A stretch of DNA of 64,000 nucleotides, taken from contig NW_026974140.1 of assembly GCF_037042905.1 (NCBI RefSeq), positions 10,551,001 through 10,615,000 of the forward strand, written 5' to 3'. A program made the translations under genes and the position numbers. Source of the DNA: Lytechinus pictus (Eukaryota; Echinodermata; Echinoidea; Temnopleuroida; Toxopneustidae). The notes below the pieces were generated by a model that was given only the letters and a program-made list of their open reading frames with translations, was not told the origin of the DNA and searched no databases. The first letter of the stretch is position 1. Each line of letters starts with the position of its first letter. Below are positions 23,540 through 35,700 of the stretch, one piece after another.

Positions 23540-26500
23540 ATTCAATGGGTAATTGTGGTAAGCCTAGGTCGTAGAATGTTGTATCATCACTTGTATAAAA
23601 TGACATCATAGTTTAATAGATCATTGTGGTAAGCCTAGGTCATAGAATGCTGTATCATCACTTGTATAAGATGACATCATAGTTTAATAGATCATTGTGG
23701 TAAGCCTAGGTTGTACTATGCTGTATTATCACTTGTACAAGATGACATCATAGTTTAATACATCATTGTGGTAAGCCTAGATTGTACTACGCTGTATTAT
23801 CATTTGTATAAGATCACATCATAGTTTAATACATCATTGTGGTAAGCCTAGGTTGTACTATGCTGTATCATCACTTGTACAAGATGACATCATAGTTTAA
23901 TAGATCATTGTGGTAAGCCTAGGTTGTACTACGCCGTATTATCACTTGTATAAGATCACATCATAGTTTAATAGATCATTGTGGTAAGCCTAGGTTGTAC
24001 TACACTGTATCATCACTTGTACAAGATGACATCATAGTTTAATAGATCATTGTGGTAAGCCTAGGTTGTACTACGCTGTATTATCACTTGTACAAGATGA
24101 CATCATAGTTTAATAGATCATTGTGGTAAGCCTAGGTTGTACTATGCTGTATTATCATTTGTACAAGATGACATCATAGTTTAATAGATCATTGTGGTAA
24201 GCCTAGGTTGTACTATGCTGTATTATCATTTGTACAAGATGACATCATAGTTTAATAGATCATTGTGGTAAGCCTAGGTTGTACTATGCTGTATTATCAT
24301 TTGTACAAGATGACATCATAGTTTAATAGATCATTGTGGTAAGCCTAGGTTGTACTATGCTGTATTATCATTTGTACAAGATGACATCATAGTTTAATAG
24401 ATCATTGTGGTAAGCCTAGGTTGTACTATGCTGTATTATCACTTGTACAAGATGACATCATAGTTTAATAGATCATTGTGGTAAGCCTAGGTTGTACTAT
24501 GCTGTATTATCATTTGTACAAGATGACATCATAGTTTAATAGATCATTGTGGTAAGCCTAGGTTGTACTATGCTGTATTATCATTTGTACAAGATGACAT
24601 CATAGTTTAATAGATCATTGTGGTAAGCCTAGGTTGTACTATGCTGTATTATCATTTGTACAAGATGACATCATAGTTTAATAGATCATTGTGGTAAGCC
24701 TAGGTTGTACTATGCTGTATTATCACTTGTACAAGATGACATCATAGTTTAATAGATCATTGTGGTAAGCCTAGGTTGTACTATGCTGTATTATTATTTG
24801 TACAAGATGACATCATAGTTTAATAGATCATTGTGGTAAGCCTAGGTTGTACTATGCTGTATTATCATTTGTTCAAGATGACATCATAGTTTAATAGATC
24901 ATTGTGGTAAGCCTAGGTTGTACTATGCTGTATCATCACTTGTACAAGATGACATCATAGTTTAATAGATCATTGTGGTAAGCCTAGGTTGTACTACGCT
25001 GTATCATCACTTGTATAAGATGACATCATAGTTTAATAGATCATTGTGGTAAGCCTAGGTTGTACTATGCTGTATCATCACTTGTACAAGATGACATCAT
25101 AGTTTAATAGATCATTGTGGTAAGCCTAGGTTGTACTATGCTGTATTATCATTTGTATAAGATCACATCATAGTTTAATAGATCATTGTGGTAAGCCTAG
25201 GTTGTACTATGCTGTATCATCACTTTTACAAGATGACATCATAGTTTAATAGATCATTGTGGTAAGCCTAGGTTGTACTATGCTGTATTATCATTTGTAT
25301 AAGATCACATCATAGTTTAATAGATCATTGTGGTAAGCCTAGGTTGTACTATGCTGTATCATCACTTGTACAAGATGACATCATAGTTTAATAGATCATT
25401 GTGGTAAGCCTAGGTTGTACTACGCTGTATTATCACTTGTATAAGATGACATCATAGTTTAATAGATCATTGTGGTAAGCCTTGGTTGTACTATGCTGTA
25501 TCATCACTTGTATAAGATCACATCATAGTTTAATAGATCATTGTGGTAAGCCTAGGTTGTACTATGCTGTATTATCACTTGTATAAGATGACATCATAGT
25601 TTAATAGATCATTGTGGTAAGCCTTGGTTGTACTATGCTGTATTATCATTTGTATAAGATCACATCATAGTTTAATAGATCATTGTGGTAAGCCTAGGTT
25701 GTACTATGCTGTATTATCACTTGTATAAGATGACATCATAGTTTAATAGATCATTGTGGTAAGCCTAGGTTGTACTACGCTGTATTATCACTTGTATAAG
25801 ATGACATCATAGTTTAATAGATCATTGTGGTAAGCCTTGGTTGTACTATGCTGTATCATCACTTGTATAAGATCACATCATAGTTTAATAGATCATTGTG
25901 GTAAGCCTAGGTTGTACTATGCTGTATTATCACTTGTATAAGATGACATCATAGTTTAATAGATCATTGTGGTAAGCCTAGGTTGTACTATGCTGTATTA
26001 TCACTTGTATAAGATGACATCATAGTTTAATAGATCATTGTGGTAAGCCTTGGTTGTACTATGCTGTATCATCACTTGTATAAGATCACATCATAGTTTA
26101 ATAGATCATTGTGGTAAGCCTAGGTTGTACTATGCTGTATTATCATTTGTACAAGATGACATCATAGTTTAATAGATCATTGTGGTAAGCCTTGGTTGTA
26201 CTATGCTGTATCATCACTTGTACAAGATGACATCATCGTTTAATAGATCATTGTGGTAAGCCTAGGTTGTACTATGCTGTATCATCAATTGTACAAGATG
26301 ACATCATAGTTTAATAGATCAATGTGGTAAGCCTAGGTTGTACTACGCTGTATTATCATTTGTACAAGATGACATCATAGTTTAATAGATCATTGTGGTA
26401 AGCCTAGGTTGTACTATGCTGTATCATCACTTGTACAAGATGACATCATAGTTTAATAGATCATTGTGGTAAGCCTAGGTTGTACTATGCTGTATTATCA

Positions 26501-26640
26501 TTTGTACAAGATGACATCATAGTTTAATAGATCATTGTGGTAAGCCTAGGTTGTACTATGCTGTATTATCACTTGTACAAGATGACATCATAGTTTAATA
26601 GATCATTGTGGTAAGCCTAGGTTGTAGAATGCTGTATCAT
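23540..26640. repeat. 71-bp minisatellite, 44 units, derived from the last UFSP2 exon
   Basis: The landmark AGCCTAGG or AGCCTTGG starts at 23561, 23632 and so on to 26614; 3053 bp divided by 71 is exactly 43 intervals, so 44 units with no net indel. Read on the minus strand, a unit carries ACAGCATAGTACAACCTAGG, then CTTACCACAATGATCTATTA, then AACTATGATGTCATC. The genuine UFSP2 terminal exon reads ACAGCGTATTACAACCTATG, then CTTACCACAAAGACCAATTG, then AACTATGA including the stop. The array therefore duplicates about 45 nt of coding end plus about 26 nt of 3' UTR. Internal units usually have a TAT-to-TAG change and CAA-TGA, so they do not extend an ORF; 71 is not a multiple of 3. Variants (GATCACATC/GATGACATC, CCTTGG/CCTAGG) alternate with periods of 142 and 213 bp. 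Most units hold ATTAAA on the sense strand of UFSP2. Confidence 0.95.
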
Positions 26641-26666
26641 CACTATATAACTAAGATTAGATATTC

Positions 26667-26753
26667 TCATAGTTCAATTGGTCTTTGTGGTAAGCATAGG
26701 TTGTAATACGCTGTCTTGTCCCAGAAATCAATGCCTTTCCAACCGCACCATCC
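26667..26753 (-). CDS. UFSP2: UFSP2 last coding exon, with stop
   Basis: 87 nt: [20 protein letters not shown] and then LPQRPIEL and TGA (26667-26669). The acceptor is TTTTTTCATCAG. It matches the conserved UFSP2 C-terminus ([20 protein letters not shown]). Its final 45 nt are the parent of the 71-bp minisatellite that begins directly downstream. Confidence 0.96.
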   Translation of the reverse strand, partial: GWCGWKGIDFWDKTAYYNLCLPQRPIEL

Positions 26754-29700
26754 CTGATGAAAAAATGAAAATATAAATAAATGCTTTTTATTTCTTGACC
26801 ATTTCATAATCATAGATTATCAAACACTTCCTAAATTTAATAAAATGCATTCTCAAAATCTATACTTGGAGCTAATATCATATCCTTGAACTTTGTGTGA
26901 CAAATAGTAGGAAAAATCATTAAAACTATTGATGAAGATTTGAGGGAAATCAAATCTTCAGTATATCAATAGACAAATTATTTCACATTCGCTCTTGAAA
27001 GAAAGAAAAATAAGTCATCACGAACCATGAAAACTTTGAAATTTCTGCACTTTATATCACAAAACATATATGGCAGCTGCTCGTACATGACGTCACATAT
27101 CAAAAATTTAAAATTCTAATAACTTTCTTCATATTTGATGGATTCTGGTCAAACCTTCATCAATATTTTCTATCAATTTTTATTCTATTTTTTACAACTA
27201 AATTTTTGTCTGGGTGAACTTCCCCTCTAATCCTTTGAACCCGAAAAGACGGAATACAAGCTTCACCATAAACGTGCATATACCCGAAAAGCAAGAATAC
27301 TGGCTTCAAGTCATGTGATTTGAAAAGCAAGGGTTTTAGATATCAGGTGACATTTAAAAATGACATAATTTTTGATGATATTCAGTCGATAATTTCAGTT
27401 TATGATTTTGTCGACAATTGGGTTTCATTTATGAGATTTTAGCATAAAAAATGACCAAATTATACTACCCTACCAAGGAGGCTTGTTCGATAATACATAG
27501 CGAGTTGTATACGGACTATGCGAAAGCTATTGTTGAATTTTACTTCCATCAAAGCAGTGATTTTGAGACAAAATTTGTGATTATCATTAGTACGGGAAGC
27601 TAAACAACATCAGCCGGGCCAGGCCGGGTATCAGCGGAGTAAGGTGCCGCTGACATGGCTGGGCTCAAATCATGACAATACTAGATCATTTATTTCAAAT
27701 GTCATGTATTCCTTCATTTTGCCAATAATCTTTATATCTGTAAATAATTCAGGGTGAGGGTCACGACCGTCCAAATTAATTCAGGGTTCAAAGGGTTAAA
27801 CCAGAGTTAAGAATAATGGTTTATACCTTGTCTTGTATAGTCTTGATATCCTCACCACCTGTATAATGAGGATCTAAAATGAGAAACTTGAGATCTCCGG
27901 AATTCTCGCTGAAATCCACTCCTAAAATAGTGTGGGCAAGAACTCCACCTCCTGAAGGGAAATGAGATTGAAGTAAAAATTAATAACATGATATTAATAG
28001 ATGATACTTGAAGGTTTGCATGGTGGGATGAACAATTACGCAAGTAGTAGCTTTCAAACTCCTTCTAGTTTACTCCGAAAGATACTCCATTTCCTAACTT
28101 CCACATTCTCGCCTCTCCATTGCAATTCCACTCCACCTCTATTCACTTTCATCTCAGTCCTTCCCAGGACTTTGCACATGATGTACCATAAACAATTAAA
28201 TAATGATAGTAACAACGACAACAATTACAATAATAATTATTATGATTATAATAATAATCATCATTATCATTGTTATAATGACAACATAAAGGGTAATTAA
28301 TAGGGATGTTTCATAGTGTGGGTGGCATATAATATCCTGTTGTATTTTTACTACAACAGGATAAGAAGAAAACGGAAAGAAGAAAAATATTCCTTGTTGA
28401 ATCTAAGGTCCTCATTTTGTGTTCTTCGATGACATGCATAAAATAAATGATAAAGCAAAATTTGGTAAATAATGAAAATCTCTGATAAATGCAAATTTTG
28501 ATTTTCCAGGCACTGAAGAACTCAGATAAATCTTGGCAAACACAAACTAATACTATGCATCGGTTTGATCAGCAGATATACCTCTGATGTACTGTATTGT
28601 TTATTTGCTGTGATATTCATGGCCGTAACTAAATTTTTCTTTCTTTTTTATCGAGGGGGGAACGTGAAAAATTTCATTTTATGTGAAATTCTATAAATGA
28701 ATTCTTTGTTCTTCTTGAACTCCACATTCTTCTTGGAATTTTCTGTTTTCCATATTGTGGAAAACTGGGAATTTTAGTTGAATTGCATGTTGATTAGATT
28801 TCAATTGGAGTTTATCATACCTATCATTACTGGAGTACCTTGAGTCTGGAAGTGAGCTGCTAATTCCCTTCCTTTCATAGCCATCTCCTCACCGTTTGGA
28901 ATAAACATTATCTTAGATGTGATCTGTTCCAATAAACATAAGTTTTAAAGAGAAAAGACCGGTATATCACTACTGAAGAAAATCACTTGATGTGTCTGAT
29001 GATCTATTAAATGCATTATTAGAATCATTCTATATTTACTTCTAAAATGGCTGTAGTTAATATAATTTATATCATGTGATTCATCTGATGCATGGGAGAG
29101 CTGGCTGCAAATGACATCACAAATATAAAGTCTTAAAAATCCATAACTCTCTTTGATTTTCTTTGCCAAATCTTCATTTATATATATCATCTGTTTTCTT
29201 GTTTTTATCAAAATCACCTTTAGGTAAAAATAAACCCTTCTAAAAAATGAAGCCACAATGCCACAATAAAGGGATACCAGGGGCCATTTCAAACTAGCTG
29301 TTAAAACATTATGCGTGACTATACCAACAACTTTGGAGCATTCATCCACATTTTTGTCTGACAACTTGTCAGATATGACGACTTTCCTTGATATTGATTG
29401 GCTGAGACTTTGGTAACTGTCAGATAAAACAGAATGTGTAAAGAATTTTTTTTGATAAGTCCTTTCATGAAATGTTCCGCGGTGACCCTTTCTTGTGCTA
29501 AAGGAGATACCCTAGATTGTCTGATTTGATATGATGGGAGTGCATTTCAATCATAATCAAATTCTTGAATATTGAATTACCGAGGTAATAATGAGGATCT
29601 TACCCCTAGGAGTTGATTTAAGACTGTGCTGACTTCTATTGATCCAATCCATTGCCTTGATCCAACAAACTTGGCTTGCTTGTCACCAACATCAACTAGT

Positions 29701-32700
29701 GCTTGCTGAATCTCCTTATGACTCGGAATGGAGCAATCCACATAACCCTATAAATGAGATACATGCTGTATTATAAAACTGTTTCCTCATTTCCGGAAGA
29801 ATGGCCATATAAATTACTTTTAAAATACAATGTTTTACAACCCATTTTTTATGCTTTTTCATTAAACTTGTGTCCCTTCCTATCCTTCTCCTTCCTTCAT
29901 TCTTTGTGTTCTTCATCTTTAATACTTCTCCTTCTTTCTTCTTGTTTTTCTCTTCCTTCTCCTCTTTCTCGATCCTCCTTCTCTTCCTCTTTCCTTTGTT
30001 GTCTTTCTTCCTCTTCTCCTCCTCTTCCTCCTTGTTCTTCTTTTCCATTATTCTCCTTATTCCTCCTCCAACTTTCCTTCCTATTTTCATTCAGTATCAT
30101 TTCTCACACTTTCCCTCTAATATGCAAATGTTTATTTGCTCATGCAGCCCGTTTTATGGAGCAGACTCCAAATTTCCCTGAAAACAATTGATTCTGTTGA
30201 AAAATTCAAAAAACTTAAAACCTACTTATTCAAATTGTACCTTAACTCAACAAAGTGAACTCACCAACACATCATTTTCTTCCCTATATTTTCATAAGCA
30301 AATAGAGACATATTTGTTCTGTGTTATGTGCTCTATTATTATTATTATTATCATTATTATTATTATAAAAATACAAAAATTAGATAATAGAACCTACTGA
30401 TTACCTGTAATTTGAACCATGAGCAGAGAGTTTGTAATGACCTGTATGCACATCCCCATTGATCATCATTAAACCTATCTTGCATATAATGATGATATGT
30501 ATAATTGCCTTGCACGAGAGATTGCTTCCCTCCTGGTACTGTCACAGAGATACAAGAGAACAAAATATATTCAAAGTCATCTGGGCCTTATATTTTATGG
30601 AGACTGGATTATTAAAGGGGAATCAAACCTTGGTCATAAAATGTGTGAGAGAGGGTGAAAATAAGAAAATACAGAATGGTGAAAGTTTGAAATAAATCAG
30701 ACAAGGGACAAGAAAAATATGGTTGTTTTAATATTGAGATCCCTAAGGCTATATAGATTTCAAATTGGCAACTGGGTAAGTAAATTATGACAAGGGGCAA
30801 GGACAACTTTTCCATAGGCCATGTACTTCAGGGATTTGCGGTTTTCTCCTATCCCACTGAGGCAGTAATTATTATATACCATATTTTCTAATGTCCTCAT
30901 GAAGAAAAATTACAATTTGAAGTAAAACCTGAAAAAACATTTTGTATGTTGGAGTAAATAAAGAGAAGTCATTGCCTTACATGTACATCACTATGACATC
31001 ATCAGTGCGGCTAATTTGAAGTATCAATAGGTATAGTGATTACCAATTTCTACAACTTAAAAATTCGTATTTCTTCCTTATTGTTTGTCCGATACAATTC
31101 ACCATCTATCTGAGTTTTCTTTTTGCTCTACAAACAACTTTTTAGTTATGTTGGGTTCACCTCTAACTGTTTACCCCATACTTTGTTTAAAGCACTGGAA
31201 AGACTGTAATAGAGACTTCTTTGAAGGACAGCAAATATAGGTGTAGCACCTGTGAGAAATACTTTGGTCAAACATGCTTAGCCTCAGACAAAGGCCAGAT
31301 AAAGTGAGGTAATGACTTTACTACAAGCCAATGGTTGGAGGGAGCTTCCAGTCATTGGCATTCATTCATTATGTTTATTACTCATATATTCCATTCTACT
31401 CTTGGTTATTGACAGCAACTTTTGTAAGAGTCAAATTTCCAATCAACATGTTTCTATTATCAATTCTTTCTACTGCAAATATGATGTCTCAATAGTAGAG
31501 GACAATATTTCGTACACTCATGTCTACAATAAATCTTCAGAATACACTATTATTTTCAGTACCAAAGCACCATGACTAAGTAATGTCGCGCCTGGAATCA
31601 AGCTGCATATGGACATTACTAACAGGTTCCCGAAGACAGAGGTTCAAGCCCTGATTCACATCTCTCAGATGGTAACATCAAGGGTCAGTCAGATTATGTG
31701 TTAACCCTAAAAGGACTGCCCCCCCCCTCAACGATTCATGCGATATTTCCAAAATGCAAAAAGATAGCGCCGCAAAATTTATTGACTTATTTCTTTAAAG
31801 TCTCGCACAACTTTTGAGACCAAATTCGTTCGCGACATACGGGTACAGCATCGCGAAGCGGCGTGACTTTTTACAAGACAATGTTATGCCGTACGAAGTC
31901 TATGGGAGATGAAATTTCTAAAAGGGTGATTATTTTCTGTTTTAGTTGGTCTCCTTAATTAATTTAGGGTTTAATTTAGTTGTTAAATAGTCTGTAATAA
32001 TTTCCATTAAAAAAAAAAGAAAAACAAAAGATGAAAAAACAGGGAAATACATAAGCTTTCACAATTTTTGTTCGTGGAAACCTTTAAAGTAGATTATACA
32101 GATGATATCTGGAAAAAAAGAAGAAAATTTGAAGCAAAATTGGGTGTTAAATATGCAAATAATATTTTTGCGGGGATAAATTTGTATATTTTAGTCATAA
32201 TAAATAAAAAATTCTTATTTTCAGAACTTTTTTTCATAGTGGCTTGTAGTTTATGTGGTAAGAATGTGCGGGCCAAATTTCGGCGTGAATGCGCGAACGG
32301 CGGCTGAGATTAGAAGGGGGGCCATCATGGCCCCACCCCCCAGTCCTCAATACATCTCACATGGCCCAATCCTTTTAGGGTTAAATTACAGATACAACGT
32401 TGGCATTTCAGCATGACTCTCAAGTCATACTTAACTCTATGTGAACCAAGTCTTCCAGAGGGTCCTGCATAACATACCCTCCTCCACTTTGATATACAGT
32501 GCACCTCGCTAGATGGTGAGATTCCATTATACTCAGCCGGGGATCTAACCTACAACCTCCTGTTCATGAGGCTCTAACACTGGGCCACCAAGCCCAAACA
32601 AAAATGCACACACAAACTGAAATGCAAATCATGCAACATAAATATAATGCTATCAATTATTAATCATATATAAAATATGGAAGGCACTTCAGTCACCTAC

Positions 32701-35700
32701 TCAATAGAAATTCAAGTTTCTCAATCAAAGTGGGAAGCTCTACAGAACTCATTTACTAATCAAGACTTACCTCCAGAGGGCAGTAGACCAATATGTGTGT
32801 TCATGAGATAGACATGTTTCTTCTTCTCCTCAGGAAACAAGTATGTATTCAATCTTCTAAGGAGTGGTCTATCCTGGGGGAGGATGAATTGCTGATGAAG
32901 TGATTGCCTTGTCGATTCTGAATGGAAAACAAAAGCAACATATATACTTCAAGAAGATACTATTTAGTAGAGTCCCCAGTCTTGATACACTTAGGGTACA
33001 AAATTTTCATTTTTTTTAGGAAATGACATATTCACGATACGTGGGAAGCTGCTGGCACATGACGTCACACAAAATCAAAAAGAACAAATTTTAATAACTT
33101 TTCAAATCTTATGGATTTTCCTCACACCTTCCCCAATATTTTTTATTATTTTTTCTTCTATTTTTTTACGATAAACTTTTTGCCAGGGTGAACTTTCCAT
33201 TTGAGTGATGGTACATGTACTGCTGACATAAGCGAAAGTGTTCCAGTCTTGGATGACCCTTTGGCTAAACAAATAATTCCAGACATCAAATCTCATGTGT
33301 TGTTTATCAAATTGGCCTCATTTTTACTTTGTCTATTAACATCTCACCACAAGCAAAAATTCAAGCGGTGACCCATTTGTTCAGGGGGGGATAAACTATT
33401 GTTTCATCCCTCCCCCCACACTTGAATAGTATGACGTCATGTAATTACTCCCATGATCTTACCCAAATCATGATCACTGACTCCAGAAGGATATACAACA
33501 GTCAATAAATGATGCAGTCCCATCGGTTTGAAATGGTGTGCTTCAGGCTTGCATATATCATGTTTCTATAAGGCAGAAAAAATTAAGAGATTCAGCTTTC
33601 AATTTTGGAAGAAATATACTTTATTCTTAAAATATGAGATATTCAAGTTCATACAAAGAAGAACACAAAATAATATTTTTTCTTACCAGTATACAGATGA
33701 TCCCCATCACTTGATCTATATCAGGCCTGAGAGTGGCCCTTTTAAAAAATATCTGTTTTTTGAGAACGTAGGGAGCGAAGTGACCAGAGTCTCGCACCTA
33801 ACGGCCGAGACCAGGGGCAACGCCCCGGAGGGGGTCTCCACAGACTCCCTTTTTAATTAGAAAAAACAAATATTTTATTTCAAGAATTCAATTTAGTTTT
33901 AGGCCAAGGCATATTTTGTAATGAAATAATTGTGTAGTAAAATCTGACTGAACCAAAAAAATCAAACATTTATCCATTCTATCAAGAGAAAAAACAGGCA
34001 AACATTGACAATCTTATTCATGCAATTTCACCACACAGTGGTTTCTAATTGAGGACAAGGTTATATCATATTCATAACCTTGTAGTTGTACATTGGATAA
34101 GTGAGGCTAGATCAGTCTAAACTATATCTAATTGATAATTGATACATGTTTTTATTATCTAGATCTAGATTATGATTTTTATTTAGATTCGGCCATGTGT
34201 TGCTTGATCATGCTCCAGCCGCCATTCGCGTACATGACTTCCTTATTACACCACGTACAGTATAGCTTTACTGGGTTTCTCAATTTTCCGTATGCACCGG
34301 GGTATGCACTCACTTGCCACCCTTCCATCCATTGATTTTTCAACCCACTTCCAAGTCCATTTCTCACGAACTGAAGCGTCAATCCCTTTCACCCTCGCCT
34401 CTTCACCTCAATCAAGAAATTTCCGTTGAAAAGCCATAATTTTTCACAATCTTTTCTTGTTTTTTTTTCGCTCGCACGGAAGAACTCCCGAATCGACAAA
34501 TCACCGTAATCATGGCTAGCGCTAACCCAGGGAGCTCCCGCCGCGCCCCCATAGCTTCGCGGGCCAGAGTTCCCTGGGTTATCCTAGCGCCTGCATGCAT
34601 GAATTGAATGCAGCCATCGCGCGCGCACGGAGTGCACGCTGTTTCCTCCACTGCAACGTACGCGTGAACGGTCTGGTGGGTAATACAAAATGGCAGCGCC
34701 CATGATCATTACCGACCGTGTGCGATTAAACTTCAAATAGCCGTTGAAGAATCAAGTTTTCGAATGCATGACGGCAATTTTCATAAAAATGAACGACAGC
34801 AAGTTGCCAGAACTTATAATTTTGTGTGAATTTGGGCGCAATGTGCCCTTCATTTTCTAGCAATTTTTGCGAATAAGGCATTGAAAATAGACACCCTAAC
34901 CCCCCTTAATTTTATACCGGATTTACATCGATCTCAAAGACCACCTATGTTGGTGAAAAAATGTCGGGAACCCGATAAATATCGGGGAAATCTCAGGCCT
35001 GATCTATATAATATTAAAAAACAATACATTTCATTTGTCTATTCAAGAATGAATATGAGTTTGTTGTGGTATACTATGGTTGTTCCTTCACTTGAAATCA
35101 ATACGTTGTAGATAATGAGAATACATAAATCTACTAATAGCTAAAACATTTATGCTCTGTAAACCCTTATTATTTCTGAATGAAATTCATACAAAAGTAA
35201 TATTCTGAGATAAAAAACGATCTACACCCACAGGATACAGATGTCTTTTTGAGTGCTGCAAGACACTTACATGTATGTCCAATCCAAATCAAGTTAATAT
35301 GTCACAATAATGAAGTGCAAGTCTTTTCATTTCTATAACAAGCTCACTATCAGCCAATCAGATTGAAAGATTTCTGTAGATTTTATCTGTTATTGTAAAT
35401 TTGTTATTATAACAAGTTTTATGGAACAGGCCCCAGATTTGCAACTGTACCCATGTATCCCAAAACACATCCACAGGACTACATTACTCACTTCAAAATG
35501 TCTTGCTATGCATATCTCCATAGCGCGTAGTTGCCTGCAGACTCCTTCAATGAAGAGAGAGGATAGGTGTGAGAGCGATGATGATGCGGGTGCCATGACA
35601 ACCACATCTAGAGGCAGGTTCATAGCAAGATGGTGCATCTCAGTGGGGTCTAACAAGAAACATGATAAGAGAATGGAAGTCAATGTAAAAACCTAGAACT

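Noticed and set aside
23540-26640. CRISPR-like array
   Set aside because: The 71-bp units are contiguous with no unique spacers, the genome is eukaryotic, and the unit derives from a host exon.
29716-30191. Long open frames on both strands
   Set aside because: Produced by a polypyrimidine/polypurine tract; low-complexity Glu/Lys/Arg or Ser/Phe sequence without a domain, inside a UFSP2 intron.
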